DNA of 64,000 nucleotides, taken from positions 62,001 to 126,000 of the forward strand of contig NZ_LZSE01000105.1 of NCBI RefSeq assembly GCF_001665295.1, written 5' to 3'. The position numbers were made by a program, and so were the translations under genes. The DNA comes from Mycobacterium sp. 1554424.7 (GTDB taxonomy: Bacteria > Actinomycetota > Actinomycetes > Mycobacteriales > Mycobacteriaceae). Shown here in pieces: positions 25,643-34,082 of this stretch (the stretch's first letter is position 1; each line of letters begins with the position of its first letter). Under the pieces are notes generated by a model. That model was given only the letters and a program-made list of their open reading frames with translations, was not told where the DNA came from and ran no database searches.

Positions 25643-25949
25643 CGGTCGCCGGTACCTCAAAGCCGGCCAGGATGACCGCGTTGCAGTCGGCCGCCGCCTG
25701 ACGCAGTTTCGCCGCCTTTTGGTAGGCCTCGGACTCGTACCACGCCCGGGCCGCATCCACCGATTCGAATTCCAGCACGACGGTCTGGTCGCCGTGCCAG
25801 GTGCCCTCGACGACCTTGGGGGCCGTGTCCACCGCGAGAACGTTGACCCCACCCATCGCCGCTCCCGCGGCCCGGCCGTAGGCTTTCATTCCCTCCGGAT
25901 CTTTGATGGCCTCGGTCAGGATGACGTACCCTTTCGGCCCGTTCGGCAC
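25632..25949 (-). CDS. DUF1330 domain protein
   Basis: 105-residue small alpha/beta protein of the DUF1330 (dimeric alpha-beta barrel) type: MPNGPKGYVILTEAIKDPEG, then VVEGTWHGDQTVVLEFES and YQKAAKLRQAAADCNAVIL. Members are sometimes attached to catabolic operons, but the reaction is not established. Convergent and overlapping by 11 bases with the preceding ferredoxin; divergence in strand places it with the second P450-ferredoxin pair to the right. It may be cotranscribed with that pair, 30 bases downstream of it. Confidence 0.75.
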   Translation of the reverse strand: MPNGPKGYVILTEAIKDPEGMKAYGRAAGAAMGGVNVLAVDTAPKVVEGTWHGDQTVVLEFESVDAARAWYESEAYQKAAKLRQAAADCNAVILAGFEVPATATP

Positions 25950-25979
25950 TCGAAACTCCTTACCTGCGTGCGTGTCTGA

Positions 25980-26168
25980 TTAGGTCTTGCTGATCGCCTG
26001 CTCCGGGCAGCATTCGATGGCCTCCTCGGTGGCGGCTTCGAATTCCGTCGGGATGTCAGACGTTATCGCTTCGGCGTAACCATCGTCGGTCAGGCTGAAG
26101 ACTTCCGGACACAGCGTCGTGCAGACGCCGTGACCCCGACAACGCTGGTCGTCGACCGTGACTTTCAT
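25980..26168 (-). CDS. Single-cluster ferredoxin for P450
   Basis: 62-residue ferredoxin with RCRGHGVC and later CCPEQAI, that is CXX?XXC(X)nCP with His at the variable position, as in the classic mycobacterial [3Fe-4S] P450 ferredoxins. An additional Cys follows the first pair (CTTLCPEVF). It overlaps the upstream P450 gene by four bases, so the two are translationally coupled, and it is the likely electron donor. Confidence 0.9.
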   Translation of the reverse strand: MKVTVDDQRCRGHGVCTTLCPEVFSLTDDGYAEAITSDIPTEFEAATEEAIECCPEQAISKT

Positions 26169-27445
26169 GCCGGCGTGAACTCCAGGTGCAGTTCCGTCAG
26201 GCCGCGCAGGATGTAGGTCGGAACATATTGGTAGCGGCGGTCATTGGCCGGTCCGTGCATGTTTTCGTTGATCCTGATGTCGGACGTCCGGTCGAGCAGC
26301 CGCTCGATCGCCACCCGAGTCTCGGCCCGCGCCAGCGGCGCGCCCGGGCAGCTGTGGATCCCCCGCCCGAACGAGATGTGCTGACGGGCGTTCTTGCGGG
26401 CCGGATCGAACGTGGTTGGGTCCTCGAACCGGCGCGGATCGCGGTTGGCGGCCGCCTGCACGATCATCACGGTGGTGCCCGCCGGCAGATCGACGCCGCC
26501 GACGTTGACCGGCCTACGGTTCAACCGGAAGTCGCCCTTGACCGGGCTCTCGTGGCGAAGCGACTCTTCGATGAAGTTGGGGATCAGGCTGCGGTCCCTG
26601 CGCAGCTGCGCCTGGATGTCGGGGCGCTCCCCGATTGTCTGCAACGCGGCGCCGAGCAGCCGGACCGTGGTCTCCTGGCCTGCCGAGAAGACGTTGCTGG
26701 CGACGCGGGCGACGTCTTCGACGTCGGGAATCGAGCCGTCCGGGAAGGTGGCGGTCGCCAGGCCAGTCAGTACGTCGTCGCGGGGCTCGCGACGGCGGTC
26801 CCGCACGTAATCGGAGAAAAGGCCGTAGAGGAACTCCAGCGGACTGTGCGACAGCGACTCCTTGCCGGTGCCCCCGATGCCGCCGCCCGCGTGCTCGGCG
26901 ATGCCCTTGACGAACTTGTCGCGATCCTCCATCGGCACGCCCAGCAGGTCGGCGATCACCAGCAGCGTGAATGGGCCGGCGAAGCCCTTGATCCAGTCGC
27001 CGCGGCCGGGTGCCAGGAAATCGTCAAGCGCCTGGTCGGCGAGCGCCCACATCGCGTCCTCGTTCTCCTTGAGGCGCTTCGGGGTGATCAGCCGCATCAG
27101 CAGGGAGCGGTGGTTGGTGTGGGTCGGCGGATCCAGCGTGGGCAGCTGGTCGCTGAACGGCAGCTCGTCGCGGTGCTCCTCGATCAGCTCGGTGATGTCG
27201 GTATCACCCAGCCCATCCAGAGGCACGGGGAAGCCGGGGAACGGGCCGGTCACCGAGATGCAGGAGGACCATGTCTCGGCGTCGTTCAGCACCGCGCAGG
27301 CCTCGTCCCAGCCGGTCACCATCGTGACCCCGTGGTGCTCCTCCCGGGTCACCGGGCATTGCTGGCGCAGCGACTCGTAGTAGGGGTACGGGTCCGCGAT
27401 GAGTTCCTTGCCGCGGAAGAAGTCCATCTTGGTGAAGTCGTTCAC
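26165..27445 (-). CDS. Cytochrome P450
   Basis: 426-residue soluble P450. The I-helix motif is SAGQETT, the ExxR is in EESLRHESP, and the heme motif is ISFGRGIHSCPG with the canonical Phe and Cys. The GTG at 27445 has GGAG seven bases upstream, so it is preferred to the TTG at 27469. Coupled by four bases to the ferredoxin that follows. An imperfect GAGAAT-type palindrome (27474-27488) lies just upstream. The substrate is not evident. Confidence 0.9.
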   Translation of the reverse strand: MNDFTKMDFFRGKELIADPYPYYESLRQQCPVTREEHHGVTMVTGWDEACAVLNDAETWSSCISVTGPFPGFPVPLDGLGDTDITELIEEHRDELPFSDQLPTLDPPTHTNHRSLLMRLITPKRLKENEDAMWALADQALDDFLAPGRGDWIKGFAGPFTLLVIADLLGVPMEDRDKFVKGIAEHAGGGIGGTGKESLSHSPLEFLYGLFSDYVRDRRREPRDDVLTGLATATFPDGSIPDVEDVARVASNVFSAGQETTVRLLGAALQTIGERPDIQAQLRRDRSLIPNFIEESLRHESPVKGDFRLNRRPVNVGGVDLPAGTTVMIVQAAANRDPRRFEDPTTFDPARKNARQHISFGRGIHSCPGAPLARAETRVAIERLLDRTSDIRINENMHGPANDRRYQYVPTYILRGLTELHLEFTPA

Positions 27446-27473
27446 CGTGTCGCTCCGTTCGAATCTCAACAGT

Positions 27474-27488
27474 GAGAATGAGCCTCTC
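27474..27488. promoter_or_regulatory. Weak palindrome GAGAATGAGCCTCTC upstream of the P450
   Basis: One half-site is GAGAAT; the other half, CCTCTC, differs from ATTCTC at two positions. Lies 29 bases upstream of the P450 start at 27445. Could be a weak member of the GAGAAT-N3-ATTCTC family, or coincidental. Confidence 0.3.
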
Positions 27489-27558
27489 AGAGATGAGTAT
27501 TAGATTTCCACACGGTCCCGTCGTCGTCAAACGACGGCTGCCGCGTTGGAAGCGGTGG

Positions 27559-28086
27559 CTAGCCGGCCGGGACCAGGTCGGCGGCGACCGACGGCCACGC
27601 CAGCAGCCCGCTGCGGAACGTTTCGATGTAACCGATCGAGCCCTGCGGCACTCCGTCGCCGTTCAAGGCCGCGGCGAGGGCCCGGCCCTTGAAGATCTTC
27701 GCCGCCATGCTCAGCCGGTGTTGCACCAGGCCGACGCTGTCGTCCAGCTCCGCCGGGCAGTCCTCCCCCCACAGCGTGACCTCCGTGACGCCACGATCGA
27801 GGGCCTGCGACACCCCGTCCCGTACTCGGGAGTCGCATCCGAACAGATCCGCGGCGGCCGCCAGCGCCTGTGGGTGCGGCCGCGTTTCCACCGCGGCCAG
27901 GGCATCCTCGAGGTCGAGCGTTTGGGCGCCGATGATCTGGAGCGGCCGAAGGTCGCGGCGGTCGGCGAGGTCGGTCAGCAGAACGGTGACGTCCCAGCCC
28001 GCCATCGAGCGGTCGAACAGCCAGCCGCCGGCGAACCTCACTACGTCGGCGACGCTGCCGGCGACCACGTCGAGCCGATACCTCAT
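27559..28086 (-). CDS. Conserved hypothetical protein coupled to a TetR gene
   Basis: 175-residue protein of unknown family. It starts MRYRLDVVAGSVADVVRFAGGWLFDRSMAGWDVTV, of which the first 20 residues already show the beta-strand/helix alternation, and contains GAQTLDLEDALAA, LWGEDCPAELD and IFKGRALAAALNGDG. Its ATG overlaps the stop of the TetR gene by four bases (ATGA), so it is made together with the regulator and may be an accessory or effector partner. I cannot suggest a biochemical role. Confidence 0.65.
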   Translation of the reverse strand: MRYRLDVVAGSVADVVRFAGGWLFDRSMAGWDVTVLLTDLADRRDLRPLQIIGAQTLDLEDALAAVETRPHPQALAAAADLFGCDSRVRDGVSQALDRGVTEVTLWGEDCPAELDDSVGLVQHRLSMAAKIFKGRALAAALNGDGVPQGSIGYIETFRSGLLAWPSVAADLVPAG

Positions 28087-28697
28087 GTCCGCTCGCTCGT
28101 CTTCGGCGGCGCGAAGTCGCGCGCCAGCGCCTCCGCGTACTCCTTGAACGCGTCGGTCAGCGGTATCGAAGGGTCGAGCAGCCATATTGTTTCCATTCCG
28201 TGGACGAAGGCGAGAATTTCCACTGCTTTGACGGCCGGGTCTATGTCGGTGCGATATCGTCCGTCGGCCTGACCGCGGCGGATCAGTTCGCCGACGATGT
28301 CGATGGCCTGGCGCTGCCGGGACAGCATGCGGTCGTGCAGCGGGGCCTCGGGATCGATGTTCTCGATCAGCAGCACGGTGAACGTGCCGACCATCTCCGG
28401 TGCGCGCGTGAAGCGATCGGCGACCCGTGCGATTTCGACCATCAGGTCGCCGGCCCGGTCGGCGTGGGAGTCGTCGTCGGCGTCACGGGCGTCGAGCACC
28501 GCGTGCAGCAGCTGCTCCTTGGATTCGAAGTGGTGCAGTAGGCCAGCCGGAGTCACGCCGGCCTCGCCGGCGATTTGGGCGAGCGTGGTGTTGCGCCAGC
28601 CGTTGCGCGTGAGCAGGCGCTGTGCGACGTCGAGAATCCGCTGCTTGCGGTCCTCGCCTTTGGCGAGAAGCGTGTCGTATCGCCGTGCGACGGGCAC
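28083..28697 (-). CDS. TetR family transcriptional regulator
   Basis: 204-residue TetR regulator. The DNA-binding helices are around RILDVAQRLLTRNGWRNTT, then AGVTPAGLLHHFESKEQLL; the rest is a ligand-binding domain. GTG at 28697 is chosen because AAGGAG lies five bases upstream and because the palindrome at 28725-28750 then lies in the promoter; an ATG at 28739 would lie inside the palindrome. The gene is coupled to a hypothetical gene and is not divergent to another operon, so it appears mainly autoregulatory, or acts on sites outside the window. Confidence 0.85.
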   Translation of the reverse strand: MPVARRYDTLLAKGEDRKQRILDVAQRLLTRNGWRNTTLAQIAGEAGVTPAGLLHHFESKEQLLHAVLDARDADDDSHADRAGDLMVEIARVADRFTRAPEMVGTFTVLLIENIDPEAPLHDRMLSRQRQAIDIVGELIRRGQADGRYRTDIDPAVKAVEILAFVHGMETIWLLDPSIPLTDAFKEYAEALARDFAPPKTSERT

Positions 28698-28724
28698 TGG
28701 GCTCCTTGGGGCTAGCCGGTGTAG

Positions 28725-28750
28725 CAACCTACTGAACACACAGTAGGTTG
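28725..28750. promoter_or_regulatory. Operator CAACCTACTG-N6-CAGTAGGTTG of a TetR gene
   Basis: Perfect 10+10 inverted repeat with a six-base centre, the cleanest palindrome in the window. It lies 28 bases upstream of the TetR start at 28697 and 50 bases from the thiolase 3' end at 28800. The placement indicates autoregulation. Confidence 0.75.
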
Positions 28751-28799
28751 GTTTGCCGACTGTGACAAGCGTCGCATTTGGGCCGGATTGCGGCGGGTG

Positions 28800-29945
28800 T
28801 TACGAGACCAGTTCGACCAGGGTGGCGTTGGCCGTGCCGCCGCCCTCGCACATGGTCTGCAGGCCGTATCGGATCCCGTTATCGCGCATGTGGTGGGCCA
28901 TGCGCGTCATCAGCACCGCGCCGGAGGCGCCCAGCGGGTGCCCCAGGGCGATGGCGCCGCCCAGCGGGTTCAGGCGATCGGGATCCGCCCCCGTCTCCGC
29001 GAGCCACGCCAGGGGTACCGGCGCGAACGCCTCGTTGACCTCGAAGACCCCGACGTCCGCCAGTGCGACGCCGGCCTTGGTGAGCACCTTCTCGGTCGCC
29101 GGGATGGGCCCGGTGAGCATGAGCACCGGATCGGCCCCGGTGACCGCGCCGGCCCGGTAGCGCAGCAGCGGCGTCAAACCCAACTCGACCGCCATCTCCG
29201 AGGTGGTCACCAACAGCGCCGCCGCCCCGTCGGAGATCTGCGAGGAATTGCCTGCGTGGATGACGCCGTCGTCGACGAACGCGGGCTTGAGCGCGGCCAG
29301 TTTCTCGACGGTGGTTCCCCGGCGCACCCCCTCGTCGGCGACGACGGTCCCGTCATCGGTGAACACCGGAACGATCTGCTCGGTGAAGGCGCCAGCGTCC
29401 TGGGCGGCGGCGGCCAGCTCGTGGGACCGCACCGAGTACTCGTCCAGCTGGCCGCGGGAGAACCCCCACTTCTTGGCGATCATCTCCGCCGACAGGCCCT
29501 GGTTGAACGAGAAATCGTCATACCGCTCAAGGACTTTCGGACCGTACGGCATCCCCGTCGCCCGGGCCGCGCCCAGCGGAACGCGGCTCATCACCTCCAC
29601 GCCACCGGCCACGACGACGTCCTGCTGACCCGACATCACCGCCTGTACGGCGAAATCGAGCGCCTGCTGGCTGGAACCGCAGGCCCGGTTGACCGTGGTG
29701 CCGGGGATGGTTTCCGGCCAGCCGGCGGCCAGCACCGCGTAGCGCCCGATGTTGCTGGACTGGTCGCCCACCTGGGACACGCATCCCCAGATCACGTCGT
29801 CGACGATCTCGGGGCCGACGCCGGCGCGTTCCAGCACCTCGTTGAGCACGATCGCGGACAGGTCCGCGGCGTGCATGCCGGCCAACCCCCCGTTGCGCTT
29901 TCCTACCGCGGTGCGTACCGCCTCGACGATGACTGTCTCACGCAT
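28800..29945 (-). CDS. Acetyl-CoA acetyltransferase (FadA-type thiolase)
   Basis: 381-residue thiolase. The nucleophile Cys89 is in NRACGSSQQA, GGAIALGHPLGASGA carries the His, and the C-terminal TMCEGGGTANA holds the second Cys, all in canonical positions. Carries out the last step of beta-oxidation, releasing acetyl- or propionyl-CoA. ATG at 29945 overlaps the crotonase stop by eight bases; an ATG at 29957 is an alternative. It is the last gene of the FadE-SDR-crotonase-thiolase operon. Confidence 0.93.
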   Translation of the reverse strand: MRETVIVEAVRTAVGKRNGGLAGMHAADLSAIVLNEVLERAGVGPEIVDDVIWGCVSQVGDQSSNIGRYAVLAAGWPETIPGTTVNRACGSSQQALDFAVQAVMSGQQDVVVAGGVEVMSRVPLGAARATGMPYGPKVLERYDDFSFNQGLSAEMIAKKWGFSRGQLDEYSVRSHELAAAAQDAGAFTEQIVPVFTDDGTVVADEGVRRGTTVEKLAALKPAFVDDGVIHAGNSSQISDGAAALLVTTSEMAVELGLTPLLRYRAGAVTGADPVLMLTGPIPATEKVLTKAGVALADVGVFEVNEAFAPVPLAWLAETGADPDRLNPLGGAIALGHPLGASGAVLMTRMAHHMRDNGIRYGLQTMCEGGGTANATLVELVS

Positions 29946-30753
29946 CTTGTACTCCATCAGATTTTGACAACGCCCACCGACCAGTAAACGACGGCTCGCG
30001 TTTCTCGGCGAAGGCGGCATAGGCGGCGGCCGCGTCGGCCGTCGCGAAATTGCCGATTTGCGCGCGCGCCTCGCTGGCCAGCGCGTCGCGCAAGGTACTG
30101 TCGGCTCCCTCGTTCAACAGCGACTTCGTTTGGGCCAGCGCGAACGGCGGGCCGGCCGCGAGCCGGCCGGCGAGATCATCGACGAAGCCGTCGATCTCGG
30201 TGGCGGACACCACCCAGGTCACCAGGTTGAGGGCCTGCGCCTCGGCGGCATCGATGGTCTCGGCGAGCAGCGCGAGACGCTTGGCTTGTTGCAGGCCAAC
30301 GAGTTTCGGCAGCAGCCACGAGCCGCCCAGGTCGATGGAGAGGCCGCGCTTGGAAAAGATCTGGCAGAACGTGGATTCCGGGGTGGCGACCACCAGATCG
30401 CAGCCCAGCGCGAGGTTCCATCCTGCGCCGACCGCAACCCCGGCCACTTTGGCGACGGTCGGAACCGGCAGCTCGTGCAACGCCAGGGCCACGTCAGTCA
30501 GGCGCTGCAGCTTGTATTTCGGATGGGTGTCGTCGGGTACCGAGATGTCGGCGCCGGAGCAGAAGCTTCCGCCGGCGCCGGTGATGACAAGCGCCCGCAC
30601 GCCGCGGTCGCGACCCGCCTGGTGGAGGGCGTCCCGTAACGCGATCCACAGGTCGGGGTTGATCGCATTCTTGCGGCGCGGGCGATTGAGGGTCAGTGTC
30701 CGCACGCCGCCGCGGTCGTCGACCAGCAGCACGGGGTCGTCGGGCTTGCTCAC
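29938..30753 (-). CDS. Enoyl-CoA hydratase/isomerase family protein
   Basis: 271-residue crotonase-fold protein. The oxyanion-hole segments are SFCSGADIS and GVAVGAGWNLALG, and the catalytic region reads RGLSIDLGGSWLLPKLVG with Asp where hydratases have Glu, as in PaaG-type isomerases. GTG at 30753 overlaps the SDR stop by four bases. It supplies the hydration or isomerisation step of the beta-oxidation set. The longer open frame upstream (to 31350) is out of phase with the SDR gene and is not real. Confidence 0.88.
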   Translation of the reverse strand: MSKPDDPVLLVDDRGGVRTLTLNRPRRKNAINPDLWIALRDALHQAGRDRGVRALVITGAGGSFCSGADISVPDDTHPKYKLQRLTDVALALHELPVPTVAKVAGVAVGAGWNLALGCDLVVATPESTFCQIFSKRGLSIDLGGSWLLPKLVGLQQAKRLALLAETIDAAEAQALNLVTWVVSATEIDGFVDDLAGRLAAGPPFALAQTKSLLNEGADSTLRDALASEARAQIGNFATADAAAAYAAFAEKREPSFTGRWALSKSDGVQDA

Positions 30754-31511
30754 ATCACCATGCCGCCGTCGACCGGCAGCACCTGCCCGGTGATATAGGA
30801 GGCGGCGTCGGAGGCCAGGAAGACGAACGCGCCGGCGACCTCCTCCGGTTCGGCCCAGCGCTTCAAGGGGATTCGAGCCATCATGTTGGCGGCGAACTTC
30901 TCGTTGGTGCGGATGGTCTCGGTCATTTTCGTCGCCGCCAACGGTGCCAACGCGTTGACGAGAACCTTCTTTGGCGCCATCTCGCGGGCCAGCGACTTGG
31001 TGAACCCGATGATGCTGGCCTTGGCGGCGGAGTAGTTCACCTGTCCGAGGGTGCCGGTGATCCCGGCCGAGGAGACGACGTTGATGATGCGGCCCGTTCC
31101 GTCGGTCGGCAGGAACGCGAGCGCGGCCTGGGCGCAGTGGAAGGCGCCCATGAGGTGGATGTCGAGCACCCGGTGGAAGCTCTCGTCCGTGAGATCGGCG
31201 AACATCGCGGGCGCGGTCACCCCGGCGTTGTTGACCAAGATGTGCAGCGTGCCCTCCGTGAGCCCGGCGGCGCGTCCGGCCGCCGCGTCGGCCGCCTGCC
31301 GGTCGCGGACGTCCAGGGCGATGCCGTCGGCCTTGCCGCCGTCGGCGCAAATCGCTTGTGCGACAGCCGACGCCGCGTCACCGTCGATGTCGCTGACGAG
31401 CACCGCGGCGCCGGCGGTGGCCAGCGCCCGCGCGACCGCCGCCCCGATCCCGCTACCGGCCCCGGTCACCAACGCCGATCGGCCGGTGAGGTCGAACAGC
31501 GGATTGGTCAT
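30750..31511 (-). CDS. Short-chain dehydrogenase/reductase
   Basis: 253-residue classical SDR. TGAGSGIGAAVA is the cofactor motif, NNAGV the structural motif, and the active site is Ser in VSSAGITG with NYSAAK (Tyr-x3-Lys). ATG at 31511 shares one base with the FadE stop (TGATG), and its stop overlaps the crotonase start, so it is embedded in the operon. By position it is the probable 3-hydroxyacyl-CoA dehydrogenase of the set. Confidence 0.9.
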   Translation of the reverse strand: MTNPLFDLTGRSALVTGAGSGIGAAVARALATAGAAVLVSDIDGDAASAVAQAICADGGKADGIALDVRDRQAADAAAGRAAGLTEGTLHILVNNAGVTAPAMFADLTDESFHRVLDIHLMGAFHCAQAALAFLPTDGTGRIINVVSSAGITGTLGQVNYSAAKASIIGFTKSLAREMAPKKVLVNALAPLAATKMTETIRTNEKFAANMMARIPLKRWAEPEEVAGAFVFLASDAASYITGQVLPVDGGMVM

Positions 31512-32677
31512 CAATAGCTCCTCGGCAATTTCAGGACATTGGATCCCAGGAAATTCAGGATCATCTCCTGGCTGACCGGAGCGATCTTCATCAGCCGGGC
31601 CTCACGGAAGTAGCGCGTGATGTGGTACTCCTCCGCGTAACCCATGCCGCCGTGGGTCTGCAGCGCGCGGTCGGCGGCGGTGAAGCCGGCATCGGCGCAC
31701 AGGTATTTGGCGGTATTGGCTTCCCGCCCACAGGGTTTGCCGTTGTCGTAGAGCCAGGTCGCCTTGCGCAGCATCAGTTCGGCGGCGTCGAGGCGGGCCA
31801 GCGAATCGGCGAGCGGGAACTGCAACCCCTGGTTCATGCCGATGGGCCGGCCGAAGACCTCGCGTTCGTTGCCGTACTTCACCGCCTTGTCCAGCGCCAC
31901 GCGTCCGATGCCCAGCGCCTCGGCGGCGATCAGCATCCGTTCGGGATTCAGGCCATCTAGGATGTACTGGAAACCCTTGCCCTCCTCGCCGATTCGGTCC
32001 TCGACGGGTACCTCGAGATTGTCGATGAACAACTCGTTGGAGCTGACCGCGTTGCGGCCCATCTTGCGGATGGGGCGGATGTCGACGCGGCTGCGGTCGA
32101 GGTCGGTGATGAACAGCGTCATCCCGTCGGTCTTCTTGGCGACCTCGTCGTAGCTCTGGGTCCGGGTCAGCAGCAGGATCTTGTCGGACTCCATGGCCTT
32201 GGAGATCCACACCTTGCGGCCGTTGACGATGTAGCGGTCGCCGTCACGCTTGGCGAAGGTGGTGATGCGCGACGTGTCGAGCCCGGCACCGGGTTCGGTG
32301 ACCCCGAAGCAGACGTGCACCTCGCCGGTCGCAACCTTGGGTAGCGTGCGCGCCTTGAGTTCGTCGGAACCATGCACCACCACCGGTTGCATGCCGAAGA
32401 TCGACAGGTGAATGGAGCTCGCCGCGTTCATGGCGCCGCCGGATTTGGCGACCTCTTCGAGGAGAATGGTGGCTTCGGTGATGCCCAGGCCGTGGCCGCC
32501 GTACTCGGTCGGGATCGTCATGCCGAGCCAGCCGCCATCGGCGATGGCCTTGTAGAACTCGGCGGGAAACTCGTGCGCCTGGTCCTTTTCCATCCAGTAC
32601 TGGTCGTCGAACTTGCGGGCCAGCTCGGCGACCGACCGGCGGATCAGCTCCTGGTCATCGGTCAGTTCGAAATTCAT
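31511..32677 (-). CDS. Acyl-CoA dehydrogenase (FadE family)
   Basis: 388-residue acyl-CoA dehydrogenase. CFGVTEPGAGLDTSR is the FAD-loop motif, IVNGRKVWISKAMESD the beta-domain, and the C-terminus has QTHGGMGYAEEYHITRYFREA. ATG at 32677 (MNFELTDDQ) is the standard N-terminus. First gene of the four-gene beta-oxidation operon. A strong hairpin upstream (32713-32770) separates it from the amidohydrolase transcribed in the same direction. Confidence 0.92.
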   Translation of the reverse strand: MNFELTDDQELIRRSVAELARKFDDQYWMEKDQAHEFPAEFYKAIADGGWLGMTIPTEYGGHGLGITEATILLEEVAKSGGAMNAASSIHLSIFGMQPVVVHGSDELKARTLPKVATGEVHVCFGVTEPGAGLDTSRITTFAKRDGDRYIVNGRKVWISKAMESDKILLLTRTQSYDEVAKKTDGMTLFITDLDRSRVDIRPIRKMGRNAVSSNELFIDNLEVPVEDRIGEEGKGFQYILDGLNPERMLIAAEALGIGRVALDKAVKYGNEREVFGRPIGMNQGLQFPLADSLARLDAAELMLRKATWLYDNGKPCGREANTAKYLCADAGFTAADRALQTHGGMGYAEEYHITRYFREARLMKIAPVSQEMILNFLGSNVLKLPRSY

Positions 32678-32712
32678 TCCACCGCCGGGCACTGCTGTGT
32701 CTCCTCTCAGCG

Positions 32713-32770
32713 CGAGCAGACACAAAAGCGCCCGACACGCCGACAAATTTGGCGCTTTTGCGTCTGCTCG
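32713..32770. terminator. Long-stem hairpin between amidohydrolase and FadE genes
   Basis: Two 20-base arms (32713-32732 and 32751-32770) are inverted repeats with one mismatch, separated by an 18-base loop; arms begin CGAGCAGACAC and GGCGCTTTTGC. On the minus strand it lies 13 bases beyond the amidohydrolase stop (32784) and 35 bases before FadE, so it may act as an intrinsic terminator or attenuator. No clear U-tract follows. The AAAAGC/GCTTTT core is reminiscent of short mycobacterial intergenic repeats. Confidence 0.55.
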
Positions 32771-32783
32771 GCGCCGGTACGGC

Positions 32784-34082
32784 TTAGTCCGTGTTGCCGG
32801 TCAGGGATTTCGCGTTGGCCGCGAACTCCGCGAAGGACGAGCCGCCTCGGGAGTCCTTGTCGTGGCCCTTCGCCTTGATGGACACGTCGTGCCCCTCGGC
32901 GGCCTTGCGAAGCGCACCGACGGTCGCCTGCTCGCGCGAAATGTGGGTGAACGGGTCGAACGAGTACCAACGCATGGCGTTCTCGTAGGCCATCTTGTTG
33001 ATCTCGTCGTCGGGAACGTTGTTGATGGACAACACGTCCCACAGTTCTTCGGGCGCGCCCGGCCACATCGAGTCGCTGTGGGGGTAGTCGGCCTCCCAGG
33101 CGATGTTGTCGATGCCGATCATGTTGCGCAGCGCGACGCCCACCTTGTCGCTGATGAAGCACGTCAGGAAGTGCTCGCGGAAGACGTCGCTGGGCAGCTT
33201 GCCGCCGAAGTTCTGATGCGTCCAGGCGGAGTGCATCTCGAACGTGCGGTCGGCCCGCTCCAGGAAGTAGGGGATCCATCCGGTCCCGCCCTCGGAGAGC
33301 GCGATCTTCAGGTCCGGGTACTCCTTGATCGGCCGCGACCACAGCAGGTCCGCGGCGGCCTGCACGATGTTCATCGGCTGCAGCGTGATCATCACGTCCA
33401 TGGGCGCATCGGGCGCCGTGATCGCGAGCCGCCCTGAGGACCCGATGTGCACGTTCATCACGGTGTTGGTGTCGCACAACGCCTTCCACAGCGGGTTCCA
33501 GTACTCGTCGTGGAAGCTGGGGTAACCCATCGCGGCCGGGTTCTCGGTGAACGTCAGCGCGTGCACGCCCTTCTTCGACACCCGACGCACCTCGGCGGCG
33601 CACGCCTCGGCGTCCCAGATCACCGGGATCGCCATCGGGATGAACCGCGCGGGGTACGCCCCGCACCACTCATCGATGTGCCAGTCGTTGTACGCCTGCA
33701 CCAGCGAGATCGAGAAGTCGTGGTCCTCGGTGACGAACAGCCGCCCGGCGAAGCCGGGGAACGACGGGAAGCAGATCGATGCCAGGATGCCACCGGCGTT
33801 CATATCCTTGATCCGCTCGTCCACGTTGTAGCAACCCGGGCGGATTTCGTCGAGCCCGGTTGGCTCGATGCCGTACTCCTCCTTGGGCCTGCCGGCGACC
33901 GCGTTCAGCGCCACGTTCGGGATCACCGTGTCGCGGAATTTCCACATGTCGGAGCCGTCGGGGTTGTGCACCAACCGCGGCGCGTCGTCGATGTACTTCT
34001 TGGCAAGGTGGTTCTTGAACATGTCCGGCGGCTCGACGGTGTGGTCGTCGACGCTGATCAGGATCATGTCTTCTTTGTTCAT
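32784..34082 (-). CDS. Amidohydrolase family protein (ACMSD-like)
   Basis: 432-residue amidohydrolase_2 family protein. The metal motif is ISVDDHTVEPPDMF at the N-terminus, and ADYPHSDSMWPG near the C-terminus carries the conserved Asp and His. GPGK-type charged tail ends SLTGNTD. ATG at 34082 follows GGAGAG. It precedes the FadE operon on the same strand, separated by the strong hairpin, and is divergent from the CMD-Rieske operon across a 423-base gap. Likely hydrolase or decarboxylase in the same catabolic route. Confidence 0.87.
   Translation of the reverse strand: MNKEDMILISVDDHTVEPPDMFKNHLAKKYIDDAPRLVHNPDGSDMWKFRDTVIPNVALNAVAGRPKEEYGIEPTGLDEIRPGCYNVDERIKDMNAGGILASICFPSFPGFAGRLFVTEDHDFSISLVQAYNDWHIDEWCGAYPARFIPMAIPVIWDAEACAAEVRRVSKKGVHALTFTENPAAMGYPSFHDEYWNPLWKALCDTNTVMNVHIGSSGRLAITAPDAPMDVMITLQPMNIVQAAADLLWSRPIKEYPDLKIALSEGGTGWIPYFLERADRTFEMHSAWTHQNFGGKLPSDVFREHFLTCFISDKVGVALRNMIGIDNIAWEADYPHSDSMWPGAPEELWDVLSINNVPDDEINKMAYENAMRWYSFDPFTHISREQATVGALRKAAEGHDVSIKAKGHDKDSRGGSSFAEFAANAKSLTGNTD

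Noticed and set aside
30754-31350. Upstream extension of the crotonase frame
   Set aside because: It lies inside the SDR gene in another frame; GTG at 30753 gives the normal N-terminus.
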